A stretch of 37,205 bases of DNA, from positions 1 to 37,205 of the forward strand of contig DASXPN010000005.1 of the NCBI GenBank assembly GCA_036493595.1, read 5' to 3'. The notes beneath the pieces were generated by a model. It was given only the letters and a program-made list of their open reading frames with translations. It was not told the DNA's origin and made no database searches. The stretch comes from DATAES01 sp036493595 (GTDB lineage Bacteria; Actinomycetota; Acidimicrobiia; Acidimicrobiales; JACDCH01). Shown here piece by piece: positions 7,564-13,943 of this stretch (positions are counted from its first letter, which is position 1; each line of letters opens with the position of its first letter). Position numbers and translations under genes: made by a program.

Positions 7564-9219
7564 TTAGCGCGGCGCCGCCGGCTCGGACTTCAAGAGGCCG
7601 TAAGCGACCGAGTCGACGAGGGCCTGCCAGCTCGCTTCGATGATGTTCTCGCTGACGCCGATGGTCGACCACGACTTGTCGCCGTCGGTCGAGTCGAGCA
7701 GTACCCGGGTGACGGCGCCCGTGCCCTTCTGGGTGTCGAGCACGCGCACCTTGTAGTCGGTGAGATGCACGTGGGCGAGCTCGGGGAACCGGTCGCCGAT
7801 CGCCTCCCGCAGGGCGGTGTCGAGGGCGTTGACCGGACCATTGCCCTCCCCCGTTGCGATGATGCGCTCATCGCCGACCCACAACTTGATCGTCGCCTCG
7901 GTGGTGAACTCACCCGTCGCTCGATGCTCGACGAGGACGCGGAACGACTCGAGCCGGAAGAAGGGCTGCTGCCATCCTCCCGCGGCGCGCATCAGCAGCT
8001 CGAGTGAGCCGTCTGCCGCCTCGAAGTGGTAGCCGCGATGTTCGAGCTCCTTCAGCTGCCCCACAACCTCGCTCAGCGCCTTGCCGTCGAGGTCGAGGCC
8101 GAGCTCCTTCGCTTTCATCTCGAGGGTCGACTTACCTGCGAGCTCGGAGACTACGAACCGGGTGCCGTTGCCGACGAGATTGGGGTCGACGTGTTCGTAA
8201 GCATCGGGACGTCGGACGATGGCCGACACGTGGAGCCCGGCCTTGTGCGCGAACGACGACGAACCGACGTAGGGCTGCTGAGGGTGCGGTGTGATGTTCA
8301 CGAGCTCAGCGATGTGATGGGCAACGGGAGTGAGCCGCTCGAGGTGACCCTCCGGCAACGTACGCACACCCATCTTCAATGTGAGATTCGGGATGATCGT
8401 CGTCAGGTTGCAGTTGCCGGTGCGCTCGCCGTAACCGTTGATCGTGCCTTGCACTTGTGTCGCGCCGCCTCGCACACCGGCGAGCGCGTTGGCCACGCCG
8501 CAACCGGTGTCGTCGTGCAGGTGAACGCCGATCGACGCATCACCACCGAAGTAGGCGACCACCTCGCGCACGATGTGCTCGACCTCGTGCGGTAGCGACC
8601 CTCCGTTGGTGTCGCACAACACGAGGCAGTCGCATCCCTTCTCGGCGGCAGCCTCGAGCACGCGCAGCGAGAACTCGGGATTGCGCTTGTAGCCGTCGAA
8701 GAAGTGCTCCGCGTCGTACATCGCGCTGAGACCGTGGCCCTTCAGGAACTCGATCGAGTCCGCCACCATGGCGACGCCCTCGTCGAGCGTCGTCCGCAGC
8801 GCCTCAGTGACGTGGTAGTCCCACGCCTTGCCGACGATGCACACCGTCGACGTGTTGGCCTTCACGAGGTGCTGCAACGTCTCGTCGACGTCGACCTTGC
8901 CGAGGACACGGCGGGTCGAACCGAACGCGACCAGCGTCGAGGTCTTGAGATCGAGCTCGGTCACGGCGCGCTGGAAGAACTCGTCGTCCTTCGGGTTGGC
9001 ACCGGGCCAGCCGCCTTCGATGTAGTGCACGCCGAGGTGGTCGAGCTGCTCGGCGATGTGCAGCTTGTCGTCGACCGTGAGGGAGATGCCCTCGAGCTGT
9101 GAACCGTCGCGCAGCGTCGTGTCGTAGATGTCGACCGCGTCCGGCAACGTCACATCGGCATGGACCGCCGACTCGGCGGCGGGCGCGGCCCTGGTTACGT
9201 CTGCGTCATTCGGCGACAT
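7564..9219 (-). CDS. cimA: (R)-citramalate synthase
   Basis: Condenses pyruvate and acetyl-CoA to (R)-citramalate, the first step of the threonine-independent route to 2-oxobutanoate and isoleucine. The protein has about 551 residues. An HMGL-like TIM barrel opens with IYDTTLRDGSQLEGISLTVD (metal and catalytic residues in the DTTLRDG motif). It contains GVHLHDDTGCGVANAL and QGTINGYGERTGNCNLTTII, followed by the SFAHKAGLHVSA segment and a C-terminal LeuA-type regulatory domain from about residue 400. Length and the GWPGANPKD motif fit the long CimA family rather than LeuA, which is separately present at 17541. I chose the ATG at 9219 (MSPNDADV), which overlaps the ilvE stop by 14 bases. It is the third gene of leuB-ilvE-cimA behind an Ile-codon leader. 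Confidence 0.93.
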   Translation of the reverse strand: MSPNDADVTRAAPAAESAVHADVTLPDAVDIYDTTLRDGSQLEGISLTVDDKLHIAEQLDHLGVHYIEGGWPGANPKDDEFFQRAVTELDLKTSTLVAFGSTRRVLGKVDVDETLQHLVKANTSTVCIVGKAWDYHVTEALRTTLDEGVAMVADSIEFLKGHGLSAMYDAEHFFDGYKRNPEFSLRVLEAAAEKGCDCLVLCDTNGGSLPHEVEHIVREVVAYFGGDASIGVHLHDDTGCGVANALAGVRGGATQVQGTINGYGERTGNCNLTTIIPNLTLKMGVRTLPEGHLERLTPVAHHIAELVNITPHPQQPYVGSSSFAHKAGLHVSAIVRRPDAYEHVDPNLVGNGTRFVVSELAGKSTLEMKAKELGLDLDGKALSEVVGQLKELEHRGYHFEAADGSLELLMRAAGGWQQPFFRLESFRVLVEHRATGEFTTEATIKLWVGDERIIATGEGNGPVNALDTALREAIGDRFPELAHVHLTDYKVRVLDTQKGTGAVTRVLLDSTDGDKSWSTIGVSENIIEASWQALVDSVAYGLLKSEPAAPR

Positions 9220-10126
9220 GTTCGACCCAGTCCTTGTACTTGTCGACCTCACCGTGCACGGCACGGCCGTACTCCTCCGCGATCGCGACCGTCATCGGCC
9301 CTGGGCACGGGATCTCTCGATCGTCGATCGAGTTCACCGCGCTCACCTCGGCGGCGGTACCGCACACGAACATCTCTTCGGCGATGTAGAGATCGCTGCG
9401 GGTGAGCTCGCCGATGCGCACGTCGTAACCCTGGTCGCGTGCGATCGTCATCACCGAGCTCTGCGTGATGCCCTCGAGCGCGCCCGAGGTCAACGGCGGC
9501 GTGATGAGCGTGCCGTGGCGCGCCACGAAGATGTTCTCGCCCGTGCACTCCGACACGAGGCCCTGCGGGTTCAGCATGATCGCCTCGTCGTAACCGGCCT
9601 TCAGCGCTTCGACCTTGGCCAGCGACGAGTTCACGTAGTTACCGGTGGTCTTCGACGCCGGCGGCATCGTGTTGTGGTCGTGGCGCACCCATGAGCTGAT
9701 CTTCATGCGCACACCCGTCGTCAGCGCGTCGTCGCCGAGGTACGCGCCCCACGGCCAGCAGGCAATGGCGACGTCGACCGAGCACGGCAACGTGTTGAGC
9801 CCCATCTCGCCGTAGCCGAAGTACGCGATCGGCCGGATGTAGCACCCAGGTAGGCCGGTCTCGCGCACGGTCAGCTTCGTCGCCTCGACCAGCTCGTCCA
9901 CCGAGTACGGCATGTCCATCAACATGATGCGCGCCGAGTTGTGCAGCCGCTCGATGTGATCGGTGAGGCGGAACACGGCCGGCCCTTGCTTCGTCTCGTA
10001 AGCACGAATCCCTTCGAACACACCCATGCCGTAGTGCAGCGAGTGAGTGAGGATGTGGATCTTGGCGTCGGCCCACGGGACGAGCTCGCCGTTCATCCAG
10101 ATCTTGTCGGTCGGTGTGATGGGCAT
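9206..10126 (-). CDS. ilvE: Branched-chain amino acid aminotransferase
   Basis: A class IV PLP-dependent aminotransferase of 306 residues that performs the last step of leucine, isoleucine and valine synthesis (and the first of their breakdown) with glutamate as amino donor. It begins IWMNGELVPWADAKIHILTH, followed by LHYGMGVFEGIRAYET. SKTTGNYVNSSLAKVEA carries the conserved lysine region of fold IV BCATs, followed by DEAIMLNPQGLVSECTGENIF, a family signature. It starts 10 bases after the leuB stop and overlaps the cimA start by 14 bases. It therefore belongs to the operon behind the Ile-rich leader peptide. Confidence 0.95.
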   Translation of the reverse strand: MPITPTDKIWMNGELVPWADAKIHILTHSLHYGMGVFEGIRAYETKQGPAVFRLTDHIERLHNSARIMLMDMPYSVDELVEATKLTVRETGLPGCYIRPIAYFGYGEMGLNTLPCSVDVAIACWPWGAYLGDDALTTGVRMKISSWVRHDHNTMPPASKTTGNYVNSSLAKVEALKAGYDEAIMLNPQGLVSECTGENIFVARHGTLITPPLTSGALEGITQSSVMTIARDQGYDVRIGELTRSDLYIAEEMFVCGTAAEVSAVNSIDDREIPCPGPMTVAIAEEYGRAVHGEVDKYKDWVEHVAE

Positions 10127-10136
10127 GATCGATCTC

Positions 10137-11117
10137 CTACAGCCGGGCGGCGACCGCGTCGCCGATATCGGACGTTGAACCTGCGAGTGCGGTCGGATCC
10201 GCGCACGCCTTGCGGATACGGGCGGCGGCGTCGGCCTCGCCCAGGAACTCGAGCATCATCGCCGCGCTGAGGATGGCGGCGATGGGGTTGGCCTTGCCCG
10301 TGCCCACGATGTCGGGCGCGGAACCGTGGACCGGCTCGAACATCGACGGTCCGGTGCGGTCGGGATTCAGGTTGCCGCTCGACGCGAACCCGATCCCGCC
10401 CGATACCGCGCCGCCGAGATCGGTGAGGATGTCGCCGAACAAGTTGTCGGTCACGATCACGTCATACCGCTTCGGTGACTCGACGAAGTAGATGCAGGCC
10501 GCGTCGACATGGTTGTACGCGGTCATGACATCGGGATACTCCGTGCCGACCGCTTCGAACGTGCGCTGCCAGAGATCGCCGGCGAACGTCAACACGTTCG
10601 TCTTGTGCACGAGCGTGAGGTGCTTGCGGACCCGCGACTGCGCGAGCTCGAACGCGTAGCGCACGCATCGTTCGACGCCCATGCGCGTGTTGACCGAACC
10701 CTGCGTCGCGATCTCGTGGGGCGTGCCCTTGCGCAGGAACCCACCCTCCCCCGCGTACGTGCCCTCGGTGTTCTCCCGAATCACGATGAAGTCGATCTCC
10801 CGCTCGGGCAACGCGAACGGCCGCTGGTTCACGTAAAGGTCGAGATCGAAGCGCATCTTGAGCAGGAGCCCACGCTCGATGACACCCGGAGGAACGTCGG
10901 GGGTGCCGACTGCGCCGAGCAGCAGCGCGTCGAGGCCGCGCCATTCGTCCACGACGTCGTCCGTGAGGACCGTTCCGTCGCGCAGGTAACGGGCGCCACC
11001 GAGGTCGTAGTCGACCGTGTCGAACTGCACGCCCGCGGCGCGCACGACCTTCAACGCTTCCGCAATGACTTCGGGACCGATCCCGTCGCCCCCGATCACG
11101 CCGATGGTGTGAGTCAC
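10137..11117 (-). CDS. leuB: 3-isopropylmalate dehydrogenase
   Basis: Oxidises and decarboxylates 3-isopropylmalate in leucine synthesis and 3-methylmalate in the citramalate route, using NAD. About 326 residues. GVIGGDGIGPEV is the N-terminal motif, GVIERGLLLKMRFDLDLYVN contains the substrate-binding Arg residues, and RENTEGTYAG follows. HKTNVLTFAGDLW holds the catalytic Lys, with metal-binding Asp in VDAA and in VTDNLFGDILTDLGGA. HGSAPDIVGTGKANP is the NAD-binding loop. The GTG at 11117 is chosen because it starts the conserved sequence and has GGAG seven to ten bases upstream. An in-frame extension to 11375 runs through the leader and terminator and is not credible. It is first in leuB-ilvE-cimA, so the same enzyme can serve both Leu and Ile synthesis. 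Confidence 0.95.
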   Translation of the reverse strand: MTHTIGVIGGDGIGPEVIAEALKVVRAAGVQFDTVDYDLGGARYLRDGTVLTDDVVDEWRGLDALLLGAVGTPDVPPGVIERGLLLKMRFDLDLYVNQRPFALPEREIDFIVIRENTEGTYAGEGGFLRKGTPHEIATQGSVNTRMGVERCVRYAFELAQSRVRKHLTLVHKTNVLTFAGDLWQRTFEAVGTEYPDVMTAYNHVDAACIYFVESPKRYDVIVTDNLFGDILTDLGGAVSGGIGFASSGNLNPDRTGPSMFEPVHGSAPDIVGTGKANPIAAILSAAMMLEFLGEADAAARIRKACADPTALAGSTSDIGDAVAARL

Positions 11118-11130
11118 ATTTGCTCCAGAA

Positions 11131-11160
11131 AACTGAGAAACCGCCCACCGGGGTGGACGG
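11131..11160 (-). terminator. Attenuator terminator before leuB
   Basis: On the minus strand CCGTCCACC and GGTGGGCGG pair (9 bp with one G-U; the innermost pair probably opens to give a 4-base loop). They are followed by TTTCTCAGTTTTC. It sits between a short Ile-rich open frame and leuB, with the leuB ribosome-binding site GGAG just beyond. Its position and shape match a transcription attenuator. Confidence 0.75.
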
Positions 11161-11166
11161 TCGACG

Positions 11167-11193
11167 AGCGCACGCGAGGAGTCCGCGTGCGCT
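11167..11193 (-). promoter_or_regulatory. Leader hairpin 1 of the leuB-ilvE-cimA attenuator
   Basis: AGCGCACGCG and CGCGTGCGCT form a perfect 10-bp stem around a 7-base loop. The 5' arm (minus strand) begins inside the leader stop codon. A ribosome stalled on the Ile codons at 11198-11206 would mask that arm. Equivalent hairpins follow the leuA and ilvB leaders. Confidence 0.65.
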
Positions 11194-11230
11194 ACTGAAT
11201 GATGATTACGGAGTGCACTGGCCGGGACAT
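11192..11230 (-). CDS. Leader peptide of the leuB-ilvE-cimA operon (Val/Ile control codons)
   Basis: A 12-codon open frame encoding MSRPVHSVIIIQ, with codons GTA ATC ATC ATT in a row just before CAG TAG. It ends at a strong hairpin and is followed by a terminator before leuB. Three consecutive Ile codons are what ribosome-mediated attenuation by isoleucine would need. This fits an operon that contains citramalate synthase. No clear Shine-Dalgarno is present. A -10-like TACACT lies 8 bases before the ATG, suggesting a nearly leaderless transcript. It is far too short for standard gene callers. Expression is inferred, not shown. Confidence 0.7.
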   Translation of the reverse strand: MSRPVHSVIIIQ

Positions 11231-11238
11231 CGTCGACC

Positions 11239-11244
11239 AGTGTA
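11239..11244 (-). promoter_or_regulatory. Possible -10 box for the leuB leader transcript
   Basis: TACACT on the minus strand ends 8 bases before the leader ATG. No convincing -35 hexamer is seen 16-19 bases upstream. The divergent greA gene starts only 34 bases away, so the two promoters share this short region. Confidence 0.35.
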
Positions 11245-11277
11245 ACCGTCCGGCGGCGATGGGTAGGCTCGACTTCC

Positions 11278-11745
11278 ATGCCCGACACGCAACACCTGTC
11301 GCGGGCCGCTTTCGACCGCTTGCAGCAAGAGTTCCAAGAGCTCTCCACCCGGGGTCGGGTCGACATCGCGCGCAAGATCGAAACCGCCCGCGAGCTCGGT
11401 GACCTCTCGGAGAACGGCGACTATCACGCGGCCAAAGAAGAGCAAGGAAAGATGGAGGGTCGCATCCGCCATCTCGAGGCGTTGCTCAAGAACGCGGAGA
11501 TCGTCGAGAGCGGCAACTCAGAGGTCATCGCGGCCGGCTCGATCGTCGAGATCCGTTACGCCGGTGACGACGACACCGAGCGCTATCTCATCGGATCGAT
11601 CGAAGAGCGACACGACGATCTCGAGGTCATCTCGCCCGGTTCCCCGTTGGGCAAGGCGCTGTTGGGGCACCGGGTGGGTGAGGTCGTCGACTACGAGGCC
11701 CCGGCCCGCACTCTGAAAGTCGAGATCGTTGGCCTCGAGGGCTGA
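11278..11745 (+). CDS. greA: Transcription elongation factor GreA
   Basis: A 155-residue GreA/GreB family protein that binds the RNA polymerase secondary channel and stimulates cleavage of backtracked RNA. The N-terminal coiled coil runs from about residue 8 to 75. It contains ARKIETARELGDLSENGDYH, where the acidic DLSENGDYH tip carries the catalytic Asp/Glu pair, and EQGKMEGRIRHLEALLKNAE. The C-terminal FKBP-like domain ends SPLGKALLGHRVGEVVDYEA. The ATG at 11278 gives the normal length. TAGGCT about 10 bases upstream could be a -10 box, implying a very short 5' leader. It is divergent from the leuB operon leader and overlaps the downstream hydrolase gene. Confidence 0.96.
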   Translation: MPDTQHLSRAAFDRLQQEFQELSTRGRVDIARKIETARELGDLSENGDYHAAKEEQGKMEGRIRHLEALLKNAEIVESGNSEVIAAGSIVEIRYAGDDDTERYLIGSIEERHDDLEVISPGSPLGKALLGHRVGEVVDYEAPARTLKVEIVGLEG

Positions 11746-12601
11746 CGCCATCATCGAGCCGTCGCGCGTGCCACCCGGCCGCGCCATCGAGCTGCCGGGC
11801 CGCGGCACCACGTTCATCCGCGAGGTCGCAGGCCCTCCCGGTGCGCCGACCGTCATGTTGCTGCACGGCCTGTCGGCTACCGGCGGGCTCAACTGGCTGT
11901 GGGCGTTCGAGCCACTCGGTCGCCACTATCGCGTCATCGCGATCGATCACCGCGGTCACGGTCACGGCATCCGCACGCGCCGCTTCCGCCTGGCCGACTG
12001 CGCGGACGACGTCGCCGCCCTGGCGGACGTCCTCGGCATCGACGCCGTCGTACCCGTCGGCTACTCGATGGGCGGACCGATCGCGCAGCTGCTGTGGCAT
12101 CGCCATCGCTCGCTCGTACGCGGCATGGTGCTGTGCGCCACATCGCGCAACTTCCGAGGGAATCCCCGCGAGATCGGTTTGTGGTCGATGCTGCCGTTCG
12201 TAACCGCCGGCATCCGCACGGCGCCCGGTATGGCGCGACGGGCCTTCATGACGCGGGTCATGGAGCGGCGCCTGCCTCAGTTCGCGGCGCGGGACTGGGT
12301 GATCGAAGAGATGAGCGGCAACGATCCCGCGGTCCTCGCCGAAGCGGCCAGCGCGCTCGCTCGCTTCTCGTCACACGAGTGGATCGGCGGCGTCGACGTT
12401 CCGACCGCCGTCGTCCTGACCCGGCGCGATCGGCTCGTGCCCCCCAGCCGCCAGCTCAAGATGGCCGAGGCGATTCCGGGCGCCCGAGTGATTCCGGTGG
12501 ACGGCGACCACAGCGTCTGCGTGTCCGACCCCAGCGCGTTCGTCCCCGCGTTGCAGACGGCGTTGACGACGGTCATGGCATTGATGCCTCGCGCCGTCTG
12601 A
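11729..12601 (+). CDS. Alpha/beta hydrolase
   Basis: A predicted serine hydrolase of 290 residues. The oxyanion region is in VMLLHGLSATGGLNW, IDHRGHG follows strand 4, and the nucleophile elbow is GYSMGG (about residue 112). The acid is probably the Asp in VVLTRRDRLVPPSRQL, and the His is in PVDGDHSVCVSDP near the C-terminus. All three catalytic elements are therefore present. The fold covers esterases, haloperoxidase-like enzymes and C-C hydrolases; the substrate is unknown. The start is probably the TTG at 11729, overlapping greA by 17 bases. It is followed after 7 bases by the ASCH-like gene, suggesting a greA-hydrolase-ASCH transcription unit. Confidence 0.85.
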   Translation: MASRADAIIEPSRVPPGRAIELPGRGTTFIREVAGPPGAPTVMLLHGLSATGGLNWLWAFEPLGRHYRVIAIDHRGHGHGIRTRRFRLADCADDVAALADVLGIDAVVPVGYSMGGPIAQLLWHRHRSLVRGMVLCATSRNFRGNPREIGLWSMLPFVTAGIRTAPGMARRAFMTRVMERRLPQFAARDWVIEEMSGNDPAVLAEAASALARFSSHEWIGGVDVPTAVVLTRRDRLVPPSRQLKMAEAIPGARVIPVDGDHSVCVSDPSAFVPALQTALTTVMALMPRAV

Positions 12602-12608
12602 CGCGCAG

Positions 12609-13256
12609 GTGCTGTTCGAAGCTCGCTTGCGGCGCGGTCTGGCGGACGGATCGATCACGGTCACCTTCCGGCGCTGGAAGCGGCCCCAGGTCGTGGCCGG
12701 CGGCCGCTACCGCACGGGCGACGGGCTCGTGGAGGTCACGGCAGTCGACATCGTGGACGACACCGCGATCACGAGACGCGACGCGCGCGCCGCGGGCTAT
12801 GACACGCCCGATGAGTTGCGGCGCGACATCCCGGCACGGGGCGGCGAAGGTGTTTCCCTCTATCGAGTGACGCTGCACGCCGTGAACGATGCCGATCCGC
12901 GCGACGAGCTCGCCGCCGCGGACGCGCTGTCCGCCGGTGACATCGACGAGATCACGCGGCGGCTCGATCGCCTCGACCGCGCGAGCTCACATGGCGGCTG
13001 GACGCGCTCCGTCCTCGAACGCGTTGCATCGGAGCCGGGCCGGCGAGCGCCGGACCTCGCGGCCGAGTTCGGGCGCGAGGTGCTCCCGTTCAAGCGCGAT
13101 GTCCGCAAGCTCAAAGCGCTCGGGCTGACCGTCAGCCTCACGATCGGCTACAAGCTCTCACCGCGCGGCGAGGCGTACCTCCGCACGAGCAGGGGTCAGG
13201 CGAATCCGGCGGCCTCTTCCACCGAGCGGGCGGCACGCAAGACGGCTGCGCCGTAG
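12609..13256 (+). CDS. ASCH/PUA-like domain protein with C-terminal winged-helix-like region
   Basis: A 215-residue protein. The first about 95 residues look like an ASCH (PUA-superfamily) fold: SITVTFRRWKRPQVVAGGRY, VEVTAVDIVDDTAITRRDAR, and a strand SLYRVTLHAVN. Residues from about 130 to 195 (TRSVLERVASEPGRRAPDLA through RDVRKLKALGLT and GYKLSPRGEAYL) resemble a winged-helix unit. ASCH domains are associated with RNA or modified-nucleotide binding, so a nucleic-acid-binding role is plausible; no enzymatic motif is seen. The start is GTG at 12609, 7 bases after the hydrolase stop. The 3' end overlaps the convergent iclR gene by 61 bases, and the overlapped tail is low-complexity Ala/Arg/Ser sequence. 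Confidence 0.7.
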   Translation: MLFEARLRRGLADGSITVTFRRWKRPQVVAGGRYRTGDGLVEVTAVDIVDDTAITRRDARAAGYDTPDELRRDIPARGGEGVSLYRVTLHAVNDADPRDELAAADALSAGDIDEITRRLDRLDRASSHGGWTRSVLERVASEPGRRAPDLAAEFGREVLPFKRDVRKLKALGLTVSLTIGYKLSPRGEAYLRTSRGQANPAASSTERAARKTAAP

Positions 13257-13852
13257 CGGCGACCGGGCTTGCGGGAGGTTCGCTCGATCGGACCGGACAC
13301 GCTCACCGCGGCAACGACCGTGCCGCTGCGGTCGCGAACCGGCGCGCTCACGGACGCGACGCCTGGCTCGCGCTCTTCGATGCTCTCGACCCAACCGCTG
13401 TCGGGCACTGGCTCACCGAGCAAGACGTGCCCAGCCGAGCCGGCGCGCAATGGAAGCGCGGCGCCTACGGCAACGATCGTCCGCAAACCGTGCGGCGACG
13501 CGAACGATTCGATGCAGACCCGATGATCGCCGTCGCGCACGTACAACTGCGCGCTCTCCTCGGTCTCGTCGCGCAGCCGTACCAGTGCCGGACGCGACAG
13601 CGGCGCGAGCGGGGCGCTGTCGAGTGCGGCACGCCCGAGTGTGGCCAAACCGAAGCCGAGGGCGAAGCGTCCGTCACCGTCACGGCGAACGAGGTCGTGG
13701 ACTTGCAGCGCCACCGCCAACCGGTGCGCGGTCGCCCGCGGCAGCCCGGTGGCGGCGACAAGCTCTGTCAGGTTCTTCGGTCCTTCGGCCAAGCTGTCCA
13801 GCACCTCGACCGCTTTGTCGAGGACGCCGACCCCGCTTACACTGTGTTCCAC
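13196..13852 (-). CDS. IclR-family regulator divergent from leuCD (NdgR/LtbR-like)
   Basis: A 218-residue IclR protein. The N-terminal winged helix-turn-helix (about residues 8-70) includes LDKAVEVLDSLAEG, LTELVAATGLPRATAHRLAV and RRDGDGRFALGFGLATLG. The C-terminal ligand-binding domain includes ALVRLRDETEESAQLYVRDG, GAALPLRAGSAGHVLL, SVSAPVRDRSGTVVAAVSVS and the final conserved SGP. In Corynebacterium and Streptomyces an IclR regulator (LtbR, NdgR) sits divergent to leuCD and controls it. The same arrangement here supports that assignment. The GTG at 13852 is preceded after 6 bases by TAATCT, so the transcript may be leaderless. Three 15-bp repeats lie between it and leuC, overlapping its own promoter and suggesting autoregulation. 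Confidence 0.9.
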   Translation of the reverse strand: MEHSVSGVGVLDKAVEVLDSLAEGPKNLTELVAATGLPRATAHRLAVALQVHDLVRRDGDGRFALGFGLATLGRAALDSAPLAPLSRPALVRLRDETEESAQLYVRDGDHRVCIESFASPHGLRTIVAVGAALPLRAGSAGHVLLGEPVPDSGWVESIEEREPGVASVSAPVRDRSGTVVAAVSVSGPIERTSRKPGRRYGAAVLRAARSVEEAAGFA

Positions 13853-13858
13853 TTCACG

Positions 13859-13864
13859 AGATTA
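13859..13864 (-). promoter_or_regulatory. Possible -10 box of the iclR gene
   Basis: TAATCT on the minus strand ends 6 bases before the GTG start of iclR. Transcription from it would give an essentially leaderless mRNA. The spacer and -35 region would lie under the first tandem repeat, but no good -35 match is visible. Confidence 0.4.
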
Positions 13865-13870
13865 GCATCT

Positions 13871-13915
13871 CAGTATTTGGACGCACAGTATCTGGACACG
13901 CAGTAGTTGGACACA
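13871..13915. promoter_or_regulatory. Three tandem 15-bp repeats, putative IclR operator of leuCD
   Basis: The repeats at 13871-13885, 13886-13900 and 13901-13915 are head-to-tail with no spacer. They share CAGTA, then two or three variable bases and TGGAC. The period of 15 is exact. The block fills half of the 91-base region between iclR and leuC, where a divergently encoded regulator normally binds. The direct-repeat (not inverted) form is unusual. Confidence 0.75.
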
Positions 13916-13943
13916 CCGCATTGGGAGATCCGGGAGAGTTCGA

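Noticed and set aside
10137..11375. 86-codon N-terminal extension of leuB
   Set aside because: It would translate through the leader frame, hairpin and terminator. Conserved LeuB sequence begins at the GTG at 11117.
13871..13915. CRISPR-like array at the triple repeat
   Set aside because: Units are 15 bp and contiguous with no spacers. The position between iclR and leuC fits an operator.
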